From the NCBI RefSeq assembly GCF_000423365.1, contig NZ_AUHV01000003.1:310001-374000 (forward strand): 64,000 nt of DNA, read 5' to 3'. A program made the position numbers and the translations under genes. The notes beneath the pieces are model-generated. The model saw only the letters and a list, made by a program, of their open reading frames with translations. It had not been told where the DNA came from and searched no databases. This stretch comes from Maritalea myrionectae DSM 19524 (lineage in GTDB: Bacteria; Pseudomonadota; Alphaproteobacteria; Rhizobiales; Devosiaceae). This document shows positions 20,155 to 27,494 of this stretch, piece after piece (within the stretch, counting starts at the first letter, position 1; each line of letters opens with the position of its first letter).

Positions 20155-20255
20155 TCTATCCTCCTCAAATCCCTTTCTCCCAAAAGGGGTGAAGATCACC
20201 ATGCATGGGGCACTAACCAAGGTCAGCCCATCCACAACATCGCACCGTCTCAACC

Positions 20256-20273
20256 TGTCTCACTTTCGCGACA
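20256..20273. promoter_or_regulatory. palindromic operator candidate in the aldehyde dehydrogenase/regulator gap
   Basis: TGTCTC-N6-GCGACA, in the 219-base divergent gap, is an imperfect palindrome with the same spacing as three more copies further on. It is a likely site for the divergent AcoR-like regulator. No GG-N10-GC sigma-54 promoter was seen here. Confidence 0.5.
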
Positions 20274-20373
20274 GATTGGGTCGCAAATCGCCTTCCACAC
20301 CCCCAGAGCGGATTTACCCCCCTATTGCAGCGCAATCTCTTCTGCTAATCTTTTAGCTGGGAGGACTTTGATA

Positions 20374-21333
20374 ATGGCAACCACGCGTTCGCATGCGGAT
20401 TATGTCCGTTCAATTGTCGAAAAAGATCGCAGTGCAACTCAGTCTAGTTTGGCCGCATCCTGGCGACGTTCCATGCTGCATTATGGCCTAACGCCAGAGC
20501 AGAAACTACGCGCCGAACAAGTATCCAGCACCGAGCTGGGCGAAGCGCTTGGCCAACTCGATTTTCTGATGCATGTGGCCCGCCCCACCCTCGAAAAGCT
20601 ATTCCAAACCGTCAGCCAATCCGGCTGCTGCGTCGTACTGTCCGATATGGATGGGGTTATTCTCAACGCCCATTCGCAAGCGGGCGACGATATGATGTTC
20701 AACCAATGGGGCCTCACCAAAGGCGCTATTTGGAGCGAAGCCAACCAAGGCACCAATGGCATTGGCACCTGCGCGGCAGAGCAACGCCCGGTGGTCATCC
20801 ACCGCGACCAGCATTTCAAAAGTCAAAACACCATGATGAGCTGCATGGGCGCGCCAGTCTTTGATAATGAAGGCAAAATGATCGCCGTACTCGACATTTC
20901 CAGTTGCCGCAACGACATGACCAGCGGCATCGCCCATGTGTTCGGCAAGGTGGTGGCCGACACCGCCCAGCGCATCGAGCAAGACTATTTCCGCGCCACT
21001 TATAACGATGCACGGGTCATCATTGCCCCCACCGAGGATTTGAACGCCACCGCTCTGTTCGCTGTCGATCAAGACGATCTCGTCATCGGTGCCAACCGCC
21101 ACGCCCGCCGCGCCTTCGGCGTCGATCAGGCCATGCTGGCCGACCCAACGCCCATCAGTGATATTGTGCAAACAGGCGAGGCCCGAACCAATCTGCAAAG
21201 CGCCGAAAAGTCAGAATTCCGCCGCGCCCTCGCCCGCACCAAAGGCAACGTCTCCCTCGCCGCCAAAGACCTAGGCATCAGCCGCGCCACCATGTACCGC
21301 CGCATGCAGAAGCTGGGTATCTCGTCGAACTAA
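20374..21333 (+). CDS. AcoR-like regulator: GAF plus Fis-type HTH, no AAA+ domain
   Basis: 319-residue regulator, probably of the divergent aldehyde dehydrogenase. Residues 25-55 hold the AcoR-type start (SSLAASWRRSMLHYGL), residues 80-200 a GAF sensor-like region with ANQGTNGIGTCAAEQRPVVI, and the end an HTH_8/Fis domain (GNVSLAAKDLGISRATMYRR). The central AAA+ ATPase with its GAFTGA loop found in full AcoR is missing, so it should not activate sigma-54; it probably acts with sigma-70. GGGAGGA lies 9 bases before the ATG. A long upstream frame extension is only a shadow of the dehydrogenase. Confidence 0.88.
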   Translation: MATTRSHADYVRSIVEKDRSATQSSLAASWRRSMLHYGLTPEQKLRAEQVSSTELGEALGQLDFLMHVARPTLEKLFQTVSQSGCCVVLSDMDGVILNAHSQAGDDMMFNQWGLTKGAIWSEANQGTNGIGTCAAEQRPVVIHRDQHFKSQNTMMSCMGAPVFDNEGKMIAVLDISSCRNDMTSGIAHVFGKVVADTAQRIEQDYFRATYNDARVIIAPTEDLNATALFAVDQDDLVIGANRHARRAFGVDQAMLADPTPISDIVQTGEARTNLQSAEKSEFRRALARTKGNVSLAAKDLGISRATMYRRMQKLGISSN

Positions 21334-21353
21334 GCGGGGCTGCACACAAAAAT

Positions 21354-21378
21354 GGCGCAGATCATTTCTGCGCCTTTT
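21354..21378 (+). terminator. terminator of the AcoR-like gene
   Basis: Eight-base stem GGCGCAGA/TCTGCGCC with a five-base loop and a short TTTT run. Confidence 0.75.
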
Positions 21379-21389
21379 GCTTGCTGATT

Positions 21390-21448
21390 TGTCTCAACTC
21401 TGCGCCAGAAAACTTTTTTCCACAGCGCCGAGTCTCAATTCTGAGACA
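21390..21448. promoter_or_regulatory. two operator-like palindromes 41 bases apart
   Basis: TGTCTC-N6-GCGCCA starts at 21390 and AGTCTC-N6-GAGACA at 21431, matching the half-sites and six-base spacing of the aldehyde dehydrogenase site. The 41-base separation is about four helix turns. They lie past the regulator's terminator and about 95 bases before the next gene. Confidence 0.45.
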
Positions 21449-21543
21449 GAATGAAGCCTAAAAATTCGCAGCTTCCATTTTTGGTCAAAAGAGAGATAAG
21501 TTAAACACTAAACTCAACAGAAATTGCTCTGAAACCTATACTC

Positions 21544-21981
21544 ATGGAAATCTTAGTTCTACTAGCATTCGGCTTTGTCGCTCTAACTATCTGGCAGATA
21601 AAGTGGCTATACGAAGTCACCCCGACCAACCCGAAAATGAACAAAACGCCAGAACAACTCAGAAATGAGACCTACGCCACTAAGGCTAGGGTTGTCATCT
21701 CCACGGCATTGCTTTTGATATTTGCGCTGGCCACTCTCGTCTTGCTTGAATTGGAAGAAGATTTTCTAGCTATGATGTCTGGTTTCGGTTTTTTTATTTG
21801 CTTCGCGTTCACCATCGGCTCAACTATGACGACTTTTCTTTATATAGTTTTCGACAAAAAGGGACGATATGCGTTCGGCAAGAATTTCTCGAACGGCAGT
21901 GAGCTCTATGTCGGCAATGTTCCCTTCGGAAGCAAATTTATCATAAGAGAAGTGATCACCGATGGTTCCGACACCAAATAA
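21544..21981 (+). CDS. small membrane protein of unknown function
   Basis: I do not recognise this 145-residue protein. Three hydrophobic segments are visible: residues 1-20, about 50-70 and 77-102. A charged stretch (NPKMNKTPEQLRNETYATKAR) separates the first two and a soluble tail of about 40 residues ends the protein. No clear ribosome site precedes the ATG. The DNA is AT-richer than its neighbours. Two palindromes like the one at the aldehyde dehydrogenase promoter stand upstream, so the same regulator may control it. It is followed by a broken copy of the regulator's end. Confidence 0.6.
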   Translation: MEILVLLAFGFVALTIWQIKWLYEVTPTNPKMNKTPEQLRNETYATKARVVISTALLLIFALATLVLLELEEDFLAMMSGFGFFICFAFTIGSTMTTFLYIVFDKKGRYAFGKNFSNGSELYVGNVPFGSKFIIREVITDGSDTK

Positions 21982-21999
21982 AGGTGCTCACTACACCCC

Positions 22000-22144
22000 A
22001 ATTTGAAAAGTGCCGGAAAGTCAAAATTCCGCCGCGCACTCGCCCGCACCATTGGCAATGTTTCCATCGCCGCCAAAGACCTAGACATCAGCCCGCGCCA
22101 CCATGTACCGCCGCATGCAAAAGCTGGGGCTGAATAGCAACTAG
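22000..22144 (+). pseudogene. broken duplicate of the AcoR-like regulator's HTH domain
   Basis: This stretch matches the last ~45 codons of the AcoR-like gene at nucleotide level (FRRALARTxGNVSxAAKDL, then RATMYRRMQKLG), ending in its own stop TAG. One extra C after the ATCAGC codons shifts the frame, and no upstream part of the gene remains. It is a remnant of a duplicated or lost second regulator. An adjacent GGCGGCG/CGCCGC hairpin may be its old terminator. Confidence 0.85.
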
Positions 22145-22186
22145 GCGGCGCTTAAATTTCGCCGCTATTTCACCTCGCAAAAAGCT

Positions 22187-22540
22187 TCAAACACCATCAT
22201 CGCATAACTGTGAGCGTAGTGTGGTAATTGCTTGAGCCGGAACCCTTTCAGCATTCAGAAACCCGCCAGTAGCAAGCCATTCGGAGTTCTTTGGATTTAG
22301 GCAATCAACCTGAAGAATGCCAAAAAAATCTCCATGCTTTCCGTCGCCGCGTATGAATACCTCATAGGTTTCATTATACGCGCTGTAATCGGCAGGCGTT
22401 GCATACCACCATTGTTTATAGGGAGGCGGTAAATCCTCTGTGTCTTCGAGCAGCAAAAACGTCTCACCCGCCTGCGTGTCAGTCGCCAAACCGAAGACAG
22501 AAGCCAATAAAAGCATAGAAACAACCAAATGTTTTTTCAT
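22187..22540 (-). CDS. small secreted protein of unknown function
   Basis: 117 residues starting with a clear Sec signal (MKKHLVVSMLLLASVFGLA, cleaved after DTQA near residue 26). The mature part has a PPPYKQWWY segment, two Cys (in QVDCLN and SQLCDDG) that could form a disulfide, and no other known motif. An in-frame ATG 33 codons upstream would bury the signal peptide and is rejected. It lies between the regulator remnant and zntB in AT-richer DNA. An operator-like palindrome lies about 190 bases upstream. Confidence 0.65.
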   Translation of the reverse strand: MKKHLVVSMLLLASVFGLATDTQAGETFLLLEDTEDLPPPYKQWWYATPADYSAYNETYEVFIRGDGKHGDFFGILQVDCLNPKNSEWLATGGFLNAERVPAQAITTLRSQLCDDGV

Positions 22541-22714
22541 ATCTAGTGCCTTTTTGGTTTTCGAACCCCAGTTTCGCACCTCAAGGCCGAAAAATTGCGA
22601 TTCGAAGCCAATCCAATGTAATGCGCAAAATATGTTCATAGTATCGGCGAACTGTCCGAGAGCTAGCGGTGTCGGTTCAGGTTCGGAACAACCCGTTATC
22701 GAACAAACCGTTTA

Positions 22715-22745
22715 TCCACAGCACCGAGTCTCAACTCTGAGACAG
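22715..22745. repeat. second copy of a 31-base block with an operator-like palindrome
   Basis: Matches bases 21419-21449 at 29 of 31 positions, including AGTCTC-N6-GAGACA. The first copy follows the intact AcoR-like gene, this one follows its broken duplicate, so both belong to one duplication. Confidence 0.8.
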
Positions 22746-22754
22746 TTTGAGACC

Positions 22755-23735
22755 TCAAAATAACTTCAACTTTTTAAAGATCAAATATTCGATCCCGAAC
22801 ACAAACAAAATAAACCCACAAACCACGGCAAAACCGAAAGGGTTGTCCATAAGTGGCACGCCACCAACATTCATGCCCAACAGCCCAGTCAAAAAACCGA
22901 CAGGCAGAAAGAACGCCGCCACAATGGTCAGGACCAGCATTTGCTTGTTCATAAATTCGGCCCGTTCATCCAAGATTTGATCGTGGATGATTTGCGCCCG
23001 ATCGCGAATTGAATCCAATTCCTCACACACACGAGTTACCCGCTCCACCGCTTCCCGCAAATGACTGAGCGTCAATTTGGAAATCCAGCTAAAGCCTTCC
23101 AATTCAAATGTCGTCAACGCATCACGCTGAGGAAACATATACCGGCGCAATATAATTGAAGAGCGCCTGATTTCGGCTAGATGGCGGCGCACCGCTGGCA
23201 TTTCTGCATCCGCGAGGTTCTCTTCCACCCCATCAACTTGCTCATTGAGCTCAGCCACGACCGGCTCCACCCGATCAGCAAGCCGCAGCGCGAAAACGGC
23301 CACCAAATCTCCCGAAGTTTTCGGCGCCCGCCCGCTGGTGATCATATCCACCACATCGTCAATCGCTTTAAGGCGCCGAATGCCACAACTGATCACGCGG
23401 TTTTGCTCAACCCAAATGCGGATGGAAATCATGTCTTCAGGTTCCGCACCCTCGTTCAGATTTACACCCCGCAAAATCAGAATGGCACCCTTCTCGCTGG
23501 GCGTGCACCGCGGCCGCGTCTCTTCTGCTGAAAGCGCATTCACAACAAGCGGGTCCAGATCTTGCTCATTCAAGACAGACCGAAGCTGGTCGATATTGCC
23601 CTGCACATGAACCCATTTGAAGCCCTGCGCCGATGATGCCTTATCTGCTGCGGAGGTGGCATTTACATCAAGTTTCTTCGATGTGCCATCTTTGAATATG
23701 TCATACGCAAATGCGAAATTTTGATCAGTTGTCAT
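22755..23735 (-). CDS. zntB: ZntB-type zinc transporter (CorA family)
   Basis: 326-residue inner-membrane divalent cation transporter. The long N-terminal cytoplasmic part is followed by two membrane helices at the end, with the CorA-family signature GMN (GLLGMNVGGVPL) between them. The GMNVGG form fits ZntB (zinc) better than CorA (magnesium). The protein ends in a lysine-rich tail (IFKKLKLF). It stands alone; nothing in the promoter gap shows how it is regulated. Confidence 0.88.
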   Translation of the reverse strand: MTTDQNFAFAYDIFKDGTSKKLDVNATSAADKASSAQGFKWVHVQGNIDQLRSVLNEQDLDPLVVNALSAEETRPRCTPSEKGAILILRGVNLNEGAEPEDMISIRIWVEQNRVISCGIRRLKAIDDVVDMITSGRAPKTSGDLVAVFALRLADRVEPVVAELNEQVDGVEENLADAEMPAVRRHLAEIRRSSIILRRYMFPQRDALTTFELEGFSWISKLTLSHLREAVERVTRVCEELDSIRDRAQIIHDQILDERAEFMNKQMLVLTIVAAFFLPVGFLTGLLGMNVGGVPLMDNPFGFAVVCGFILFVFGIEYLIFKKLKLF

Positions 23736-23925
23736 GGCGCAAGAATAACAACTAATGCGTCATTTGAAATGACATTCTTATCCCAAAGCGCAAATTTCAG
23801 TTCGTGGCGGGCCACAGATATTGCGCGCGTTCATCACGCTAAGCCCAAGTTTTAATTGCGCACACCAGTGCTGTGATTTATCTATTTCCGTGACTCAAAC
23901 TCTCCGCATTCCCTCAGGTCTCATC

Positions 23926-24390
23926 ATGTCCAATCTCACCATTCGCCCCGCTACCCGCGACGACATCGCGACCATTTTGGCCCTATCGATCGGCGGCAAC
24001 GCGCCGGGGCGGGTGAATATTGATGATGCGGACGAGGCCGATAATGATGACTATCAGCGTGCTTTTGATTTGATCGAGCAAGACCCGAACAACATGTTCT
24101 TCATCGCCGAACTGGATGGTGAGAAAATCGGCTGCATGCAGATCAATTTGCTGCAAGGTTTGGCGGGGCGCGGTCGCCTGCGGGCGCAATTGGAAGGCGT
24201 CCATATTCGCGCGGACCGGCGTGGCCAAGGCCTGGGCGGCGAAATGATCGAGTGGGCGATTGCCTTCGCCAAATCGAAAGGCGCGGGCATGGTGCAGCTG
24301 ACCTCCTCAAAAAATCGTCCTGAAGCCCACCGCTTTTATGAACGTTTGGGCTTTGACCGCTCCCATGAAGGCTTTAAATTGTCGCTCTGA
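23926..24390 (+). CDS. GNAT-family N-acetyltransferase
   Basis: 154-residue acetyltransferase with the acetyl-CoA motif RADRRGQGLGGEMIEWAI (about residues 90-107) and the ending EAHRFYERLGFDRSHEGF, close to the group acting on small amines or toxins. The start is placed at the ATG beginning MSNLTIRPATRDD, the usual GNAT opening; a longer frame has no ribosome site. It is followed 28 bases later by a glutathione transferase gene, then a DMT exporter with one base of overlap, so the three probably form a detoxification unit. Confidence 0.85.
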   Translation: MSNLTIRPATRDDIATILALSIGGNAPGRVNIDDADEADNDDYQRAFDLIEQDPNNMFFIAELDGEKIGCMQINLLQGLAGRGRLRAQLEGVHIRADRRGQGLGGEMIEWAIAFAKSKGAGMVQLTSSKNRPEAHRFYERLGFDRSHEGFKLSL

Positions 24391-24418
24391 AACGGAATTT
24401 CTCCAAAGGCTTGCTGTT

Positions 24419-25015
24419 ATGAAACTCTTGATCTCACATGCATCCCCCTACGCCCGCAAATGCCGCGTTACCGCACTTGAGAAAGGCATTCAAGGCATTG
24501 AAGAGCTGCATGTCAGCCCGTTGGACGAGCCCGAAAAGCTAAATCATCTCAATCCGCTGGGCAAAATTCCTTGCCTCATCTATGGCGAAAACAAAACCCT
24601 GTTCGATAGCCCGGTGATCTGCGCCTATTTTGATGAAATCGGCGAAGGCCCGCGCCTGATGCCGAAGGACGGCAATGCCCATTGGGCCATGCGGCGACAT
24701 GAAGCACTGTTCGATGGGCTTTTGGATAGCGCGTTAAATATTGTCATTGATTTGCGAAAGCCCGAAGAGCAGCACTCCGAGCAATGGCAGCAACGCTGGG
24801 GCTGCGCCATTGATCGCGCGCTCTCGCAGGCCCAAAACGAGCTGGACAAGATTGAAGGCGATCTGTCGACAGCGCAAATCGCGCTGGCCTGCGCCATCGG
24901 CTATTTGCATTTCCGTTTGGGCAAGCATGATTGGCTTGCGCCCTATCCCTATTTGAATGAATGGTATGAAGCGTTTGCGCAGCGCCCATCCATGCAGGCG
25001 ACACAACCGAAATAA
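24419..25015 (+). CDS. glutathione S-transferase family protein
   Basis: 198-residue GST. The thioredoxin-like N-terminal domain reads MKLLISHASPYARKCRVTAL, with Ser/Tyr near the glutathione site, NPLGKIPCLIY with the cis-proline and DSPVICAYFDE for the gamma-glutamyl group; the helical C-terminal domain follows from residue 85. It resembles the YibF-like group. The start overlaps the frame of the GNAT gene slightly upstream, but AAAGG before the ATG supports this start. Its stop overlaps the next ATG by one base, a sign of coupled translation. Confidence 0.88.
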   Translation: MKLLISHASPYARKCRVTALEKGIQGIEELHVSPLDEPEKLNHLNPLGKIPCLIYGENKTLFDSPVICAYFDEIGEGPRLMPKDGNAHWAMRRHEALFDGLLDSALNIVIDLRKPEEQHSEQWQQRWGCAIDRALSQAQNELDKIEGDLSTAQIALACAIGYLHFRLGKHDWLAPYPYLNEWYEAFAQRPSMQATQPK

Positions 25016-25926
25016 TGACTCGCAATCAGGCCACACTCATTGGCGCAACATCCATCTTGAATTGGTCGTTTCTGGCACTCTTTACGGCCGCCAGCGGGCG
25101 TGTGCCGCCCTTCCAACTGTGTGCCATGGCTTTTGCGATTGGCGCCTTGGTTGGTGCCACCAGATGGGTCAAAAACCCAAACGCCATAAAGCAGATGAAA
25201 CAACCTGTCTTGGTATGGCTGCTCGGCATTGGTGGCCTGTTCGGCTACCATTTCTTCTATTTCACGTCCTTGCGCAACGCCCCGCCGGTGGATGCTGGCT
25301 TGATCAACTATTTATGGCCTTTGCTGATCGTCCTGTTTTCGGCGCTGTTGCCAGGCGAAAAGCTTAAACCGCATCACGTCTTGGGGGCGTTGTTGGGTCT
25401 CGGCGGCGCAGTGCTTATCGTCACCAAAGGCCGCGGCATCGAAGTCGACCCGCGATATGCCTTTGGCTATGCGATCGGCATATGTGGCGCGCTCACATGG
25501 TCAAGCTATTCTGTGTTGTCACGACGGGTTGCGCACGTGCCCACAAATGCCGTCACTGGCTTTTGCGCGGCCACGGCGGTCCTGTCATTCTTTTGCCATT
25601 TGATTTGGGAGCAAACGGTGTGGCCCGCCGATTTTGGGCAATGGCTGGCCGTGCTCGGTCTTGGCCTAGGCCCCTTGGGCATTGCCTTTTACACATGGGA
25701 CTTGGGCATGAAAAAAGGCGATATCCAATTGCTCGGCGCAGGCGCATATCTTGCCCCGCTCCTGTCAACGCTCATCCTGATCGGCTTCGGCATGGGCGAA
25801 TTTTCGTGGGCCATTGGCGCCGCATGTGTGCTCATCACCGTGGGCGCGTTAATCGCGTCCAAGGATATGATCCGACGCAAAAAGCCATTGCCGCAACCGC
25901 CTAACGTGCAATCGCCCCCAACTTAG
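25015..25926 (+). CDS. DMT superfamily transporter (EamA)
   Basis: 303-residue inner-membrane exporter with ten hydrophobic segments in two EamA repeats. The segment NYLWPLLIVLFSALLPGEKL in the first repeat and IGFGMGEFSWAIGAACVLI in the second are typical. The substrate may be amino acids, metabolites or a conjugate, as the gene is coupled to a glutathione transferase. Its last 26 bases overlap the 3' end of the convergent serine hydrolase gene. Confidence 0.9.
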   Translation: MTRNQATLIGATSILNWSFLALFTAASGRVPPFQLCAMAFAIGALVGATRWVKNPNAIKQMKQPVLVWLLGIGGLFGYHFFYFTSLRNAPPVDAGLINYLWPLLIVLFSALLPGEKLKPHHVLGALLGLGGAVLIVTKGRGIEVDPRYAFGYAIGICGALTWSSYSVLSRRVAHVPTNAVTGFCAATAVLSFFCHLIWEQTVWPADFGQWLAVLGLGLGPLGIAFYTWDLGMKKGDIQLLGAGAYLAPLLSTLILIGFGMGEFSWAIGAACVLITVGALIASKDMIRRKKPLPQPPNVQSPPT

Positions 25927-27169
25927 CCGCCAGTTCATCCCCCATGGTGCGCCCCAAATAGGTGCTGTTGGCGAGGGCAATAACCGCTTTGCCCGCATCT
26001 GGATAAAGGCGGATCATGGCCACATGGCCCATGCCCCCACCGCCGTGAATGGCGACTTTGCCCTGCTCTGTGTCTTTCAGATAAAAGCTCAAACCAAACT
26101 CAACACCTTCGCTGTCGGGCACAGGGCTAGACGCTGCCGCCACAATCGGCTGTACCATCCGATCCACATTCTGTGCCGTGATCAACCGCTGGCCATCATG
26201 GACCCCGCCGTTCAACAACAGGCGCAAAAACTTTTCCAAATCTTCGATTGGGCCAATCAAGCCTGTCGCCCCCTTTTGGTCGCTATAGACGTGATTGAAA
26301 CTCATCATGCCGGCATCATGCGATCGAATAGCACGATCCATATCCACAAATTGCCCCGCCAACAGGCTCATAAAATCGCGCGGATGGGTGCCGATGGCTT
26401 CATCTTCCGCCATAAGATCTGAATAGGCAAAGCCGGTCCGGTCCATGCCCAACGGCTCCAATATCGCTTCGGTCACATATTGCTCGTACGGCACGCCAGC
26501 GGCTTTTTCAATCACGGCGGCAAGCACCAAATATCCCATATTGGAATAATGCCCTTCCGCCCCCGGCGCCGCCAACATCCCATTATGCTCTGGCAGTTTT
26601 TCGGCTAAAAACTTTGTTTGGTTAGGATGCGGGTCGCCATCAAAATGAACCCAGCCCAAAATAGCGGGGCCAACATCTTTTAGGCCAGACGAATGGGACA
26701 GGAGCTGCTTGATGGTGATGCTTTGGGAAGCGGCTTTATCTTCCAGCTCGAAAAACGGCACATATTGTTGCACCCGATCATCAAGTGAAAGCTTGCCCTG
26801 CTCTTCCAGTTCCACAATGGCGACCATGGTAAAAAGCTTGGTCAGCGACCACCACTGAAACACAGATTGTCGTGTGATCTCGCGGCCACTCGCCACATCG
26901 GCCACGCCATATTCGGCGGCATATTGAATGCCCTCACGATCAATCACCGAGACAGCAATGCCCGGCGGCGCATTTTGCTCAACAGCTTGTTGCAGCTTTT
27001 CGCCGATCTCCTCGTAGGATGATGCCTGTTCCGGCAAATCTAATTGCGGCGGCATAACGGGATAGCGCAGCACAAACGCGCCAATGGCCAAAATCAGAAT
27101 CACAAGGATTGATATCGCAATATGCTGCCAGCGCATTTTATGTCCCGCCTCTGGTTGGTCTGTTTCCAA
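25901..27169 (-). CDS. serine hydrolase, beta-lactamase/class C penicillin-binding family
   Basis: 422-residue protein with one N-terminal membrane anchor (about residues 14-31) and a serine beta-lactamase-like domain facing the periplasm. The catalytic SxxK is seen in WWSLTKL, the YxN in GHYSNMGY, and a HGGGGMGH segment takes the place of KTG. Such proteins act as esterases, D-amino-acid peptidases or are of unknown function; beta-lactam resistance is not implied. It converges on and overlaps the DMT gene, and is divergent from carB across a 325-base gap. Confidence 0.87.
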   Translation of the reverse strand: METDQPEAGHKMRWQHIAISILVILILAIGAFVLRYPVMPPQLDLPEQASSYEEIGEKLQQAVEQNAPPGIAVSVIDREGIQYAAEYGVADVASGREITRQSVFQWWSLTKLFTMVAIVELEEQGKLSLDDRVQQYVPFFELEDKAASQSITIKQLLSHSSGLKDVGPAILGWVHFDGDPHPNQTKFLAEKLPEHNGMLAAPGAEGHYSNMGYLVLAAVIEKAAGVPYEQYVTEAILEPLGMDRTGFAYSDLMAEDEAIGTHPRDFMSLLAGQFVDMDRAIRSHDAGMMSFNHVYSDQKGATGLIGPIEDLEKFLRLLLNGGVHDGQRLITAQNVDRMVQPIVAAASSPVPDSEGVEFGLSFYLKDTEQGKVAIHGGGGMGHVAMIRLYPDAGKAVIALANSTYLGRTMGDELAAKLGAIAR

Positions 27170-27494
27170 GGAAATGGGCGCGAAATTTGTTTTATCAAGG
27201 ATTGAAGGTGTGAATTGCCCTCAGTGCCACACTTACGCACGCATAGAGGCACCCCAAACGCCAACTACGAATACGCGGCAACGCCCGTTATTCCACGACG
27301 AAAAACCTCCGAAAATGGCGCATATTCAAAAGAATCCTAAAACTAATGCGACAAAACAAAAATTTTCTCCGCCTTTGGGGTTTCCCTTTTGCATTTTTGC
27401 GCCTAAAACGCCCGCTTAGCCACATATTTATGAATCGCAACCCAGCACATTGGTTCCTTGCATACCAACGTGTTGAATGATGCCGAGTGATGCT
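27170..27494. other. gap between serine hydrolase and carB, nothing clear
   Basis: This 325-base divergent gap must hold both promoters. I found no convincing -35/-10 pair, leader peptide, riboswitch or terminator-like hairpin, and no short coding frame with a ribosome site. Confidence 0.5.

Noticed and set aside
19702-20373. Open frame extending the AcoR-like gene by over 200 codons upstream
   Set aside because: It lies antisense to the aldehyde dehydrogenase gene, and a GGGAGGA site sets the start at 20374.
20155-20373. Sigma-54 promoter for the aldehyde dehydrogenase
   Set aside because: No GG-N10-GC element on the minus strand, and the regulator lacks the AAA+ domain needed.
27170-27494. 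Riboswitch or pyrimidine-arginine leader before carB
   Set aside because: No ordered set of hairpins or leader peptide could be found by eye.
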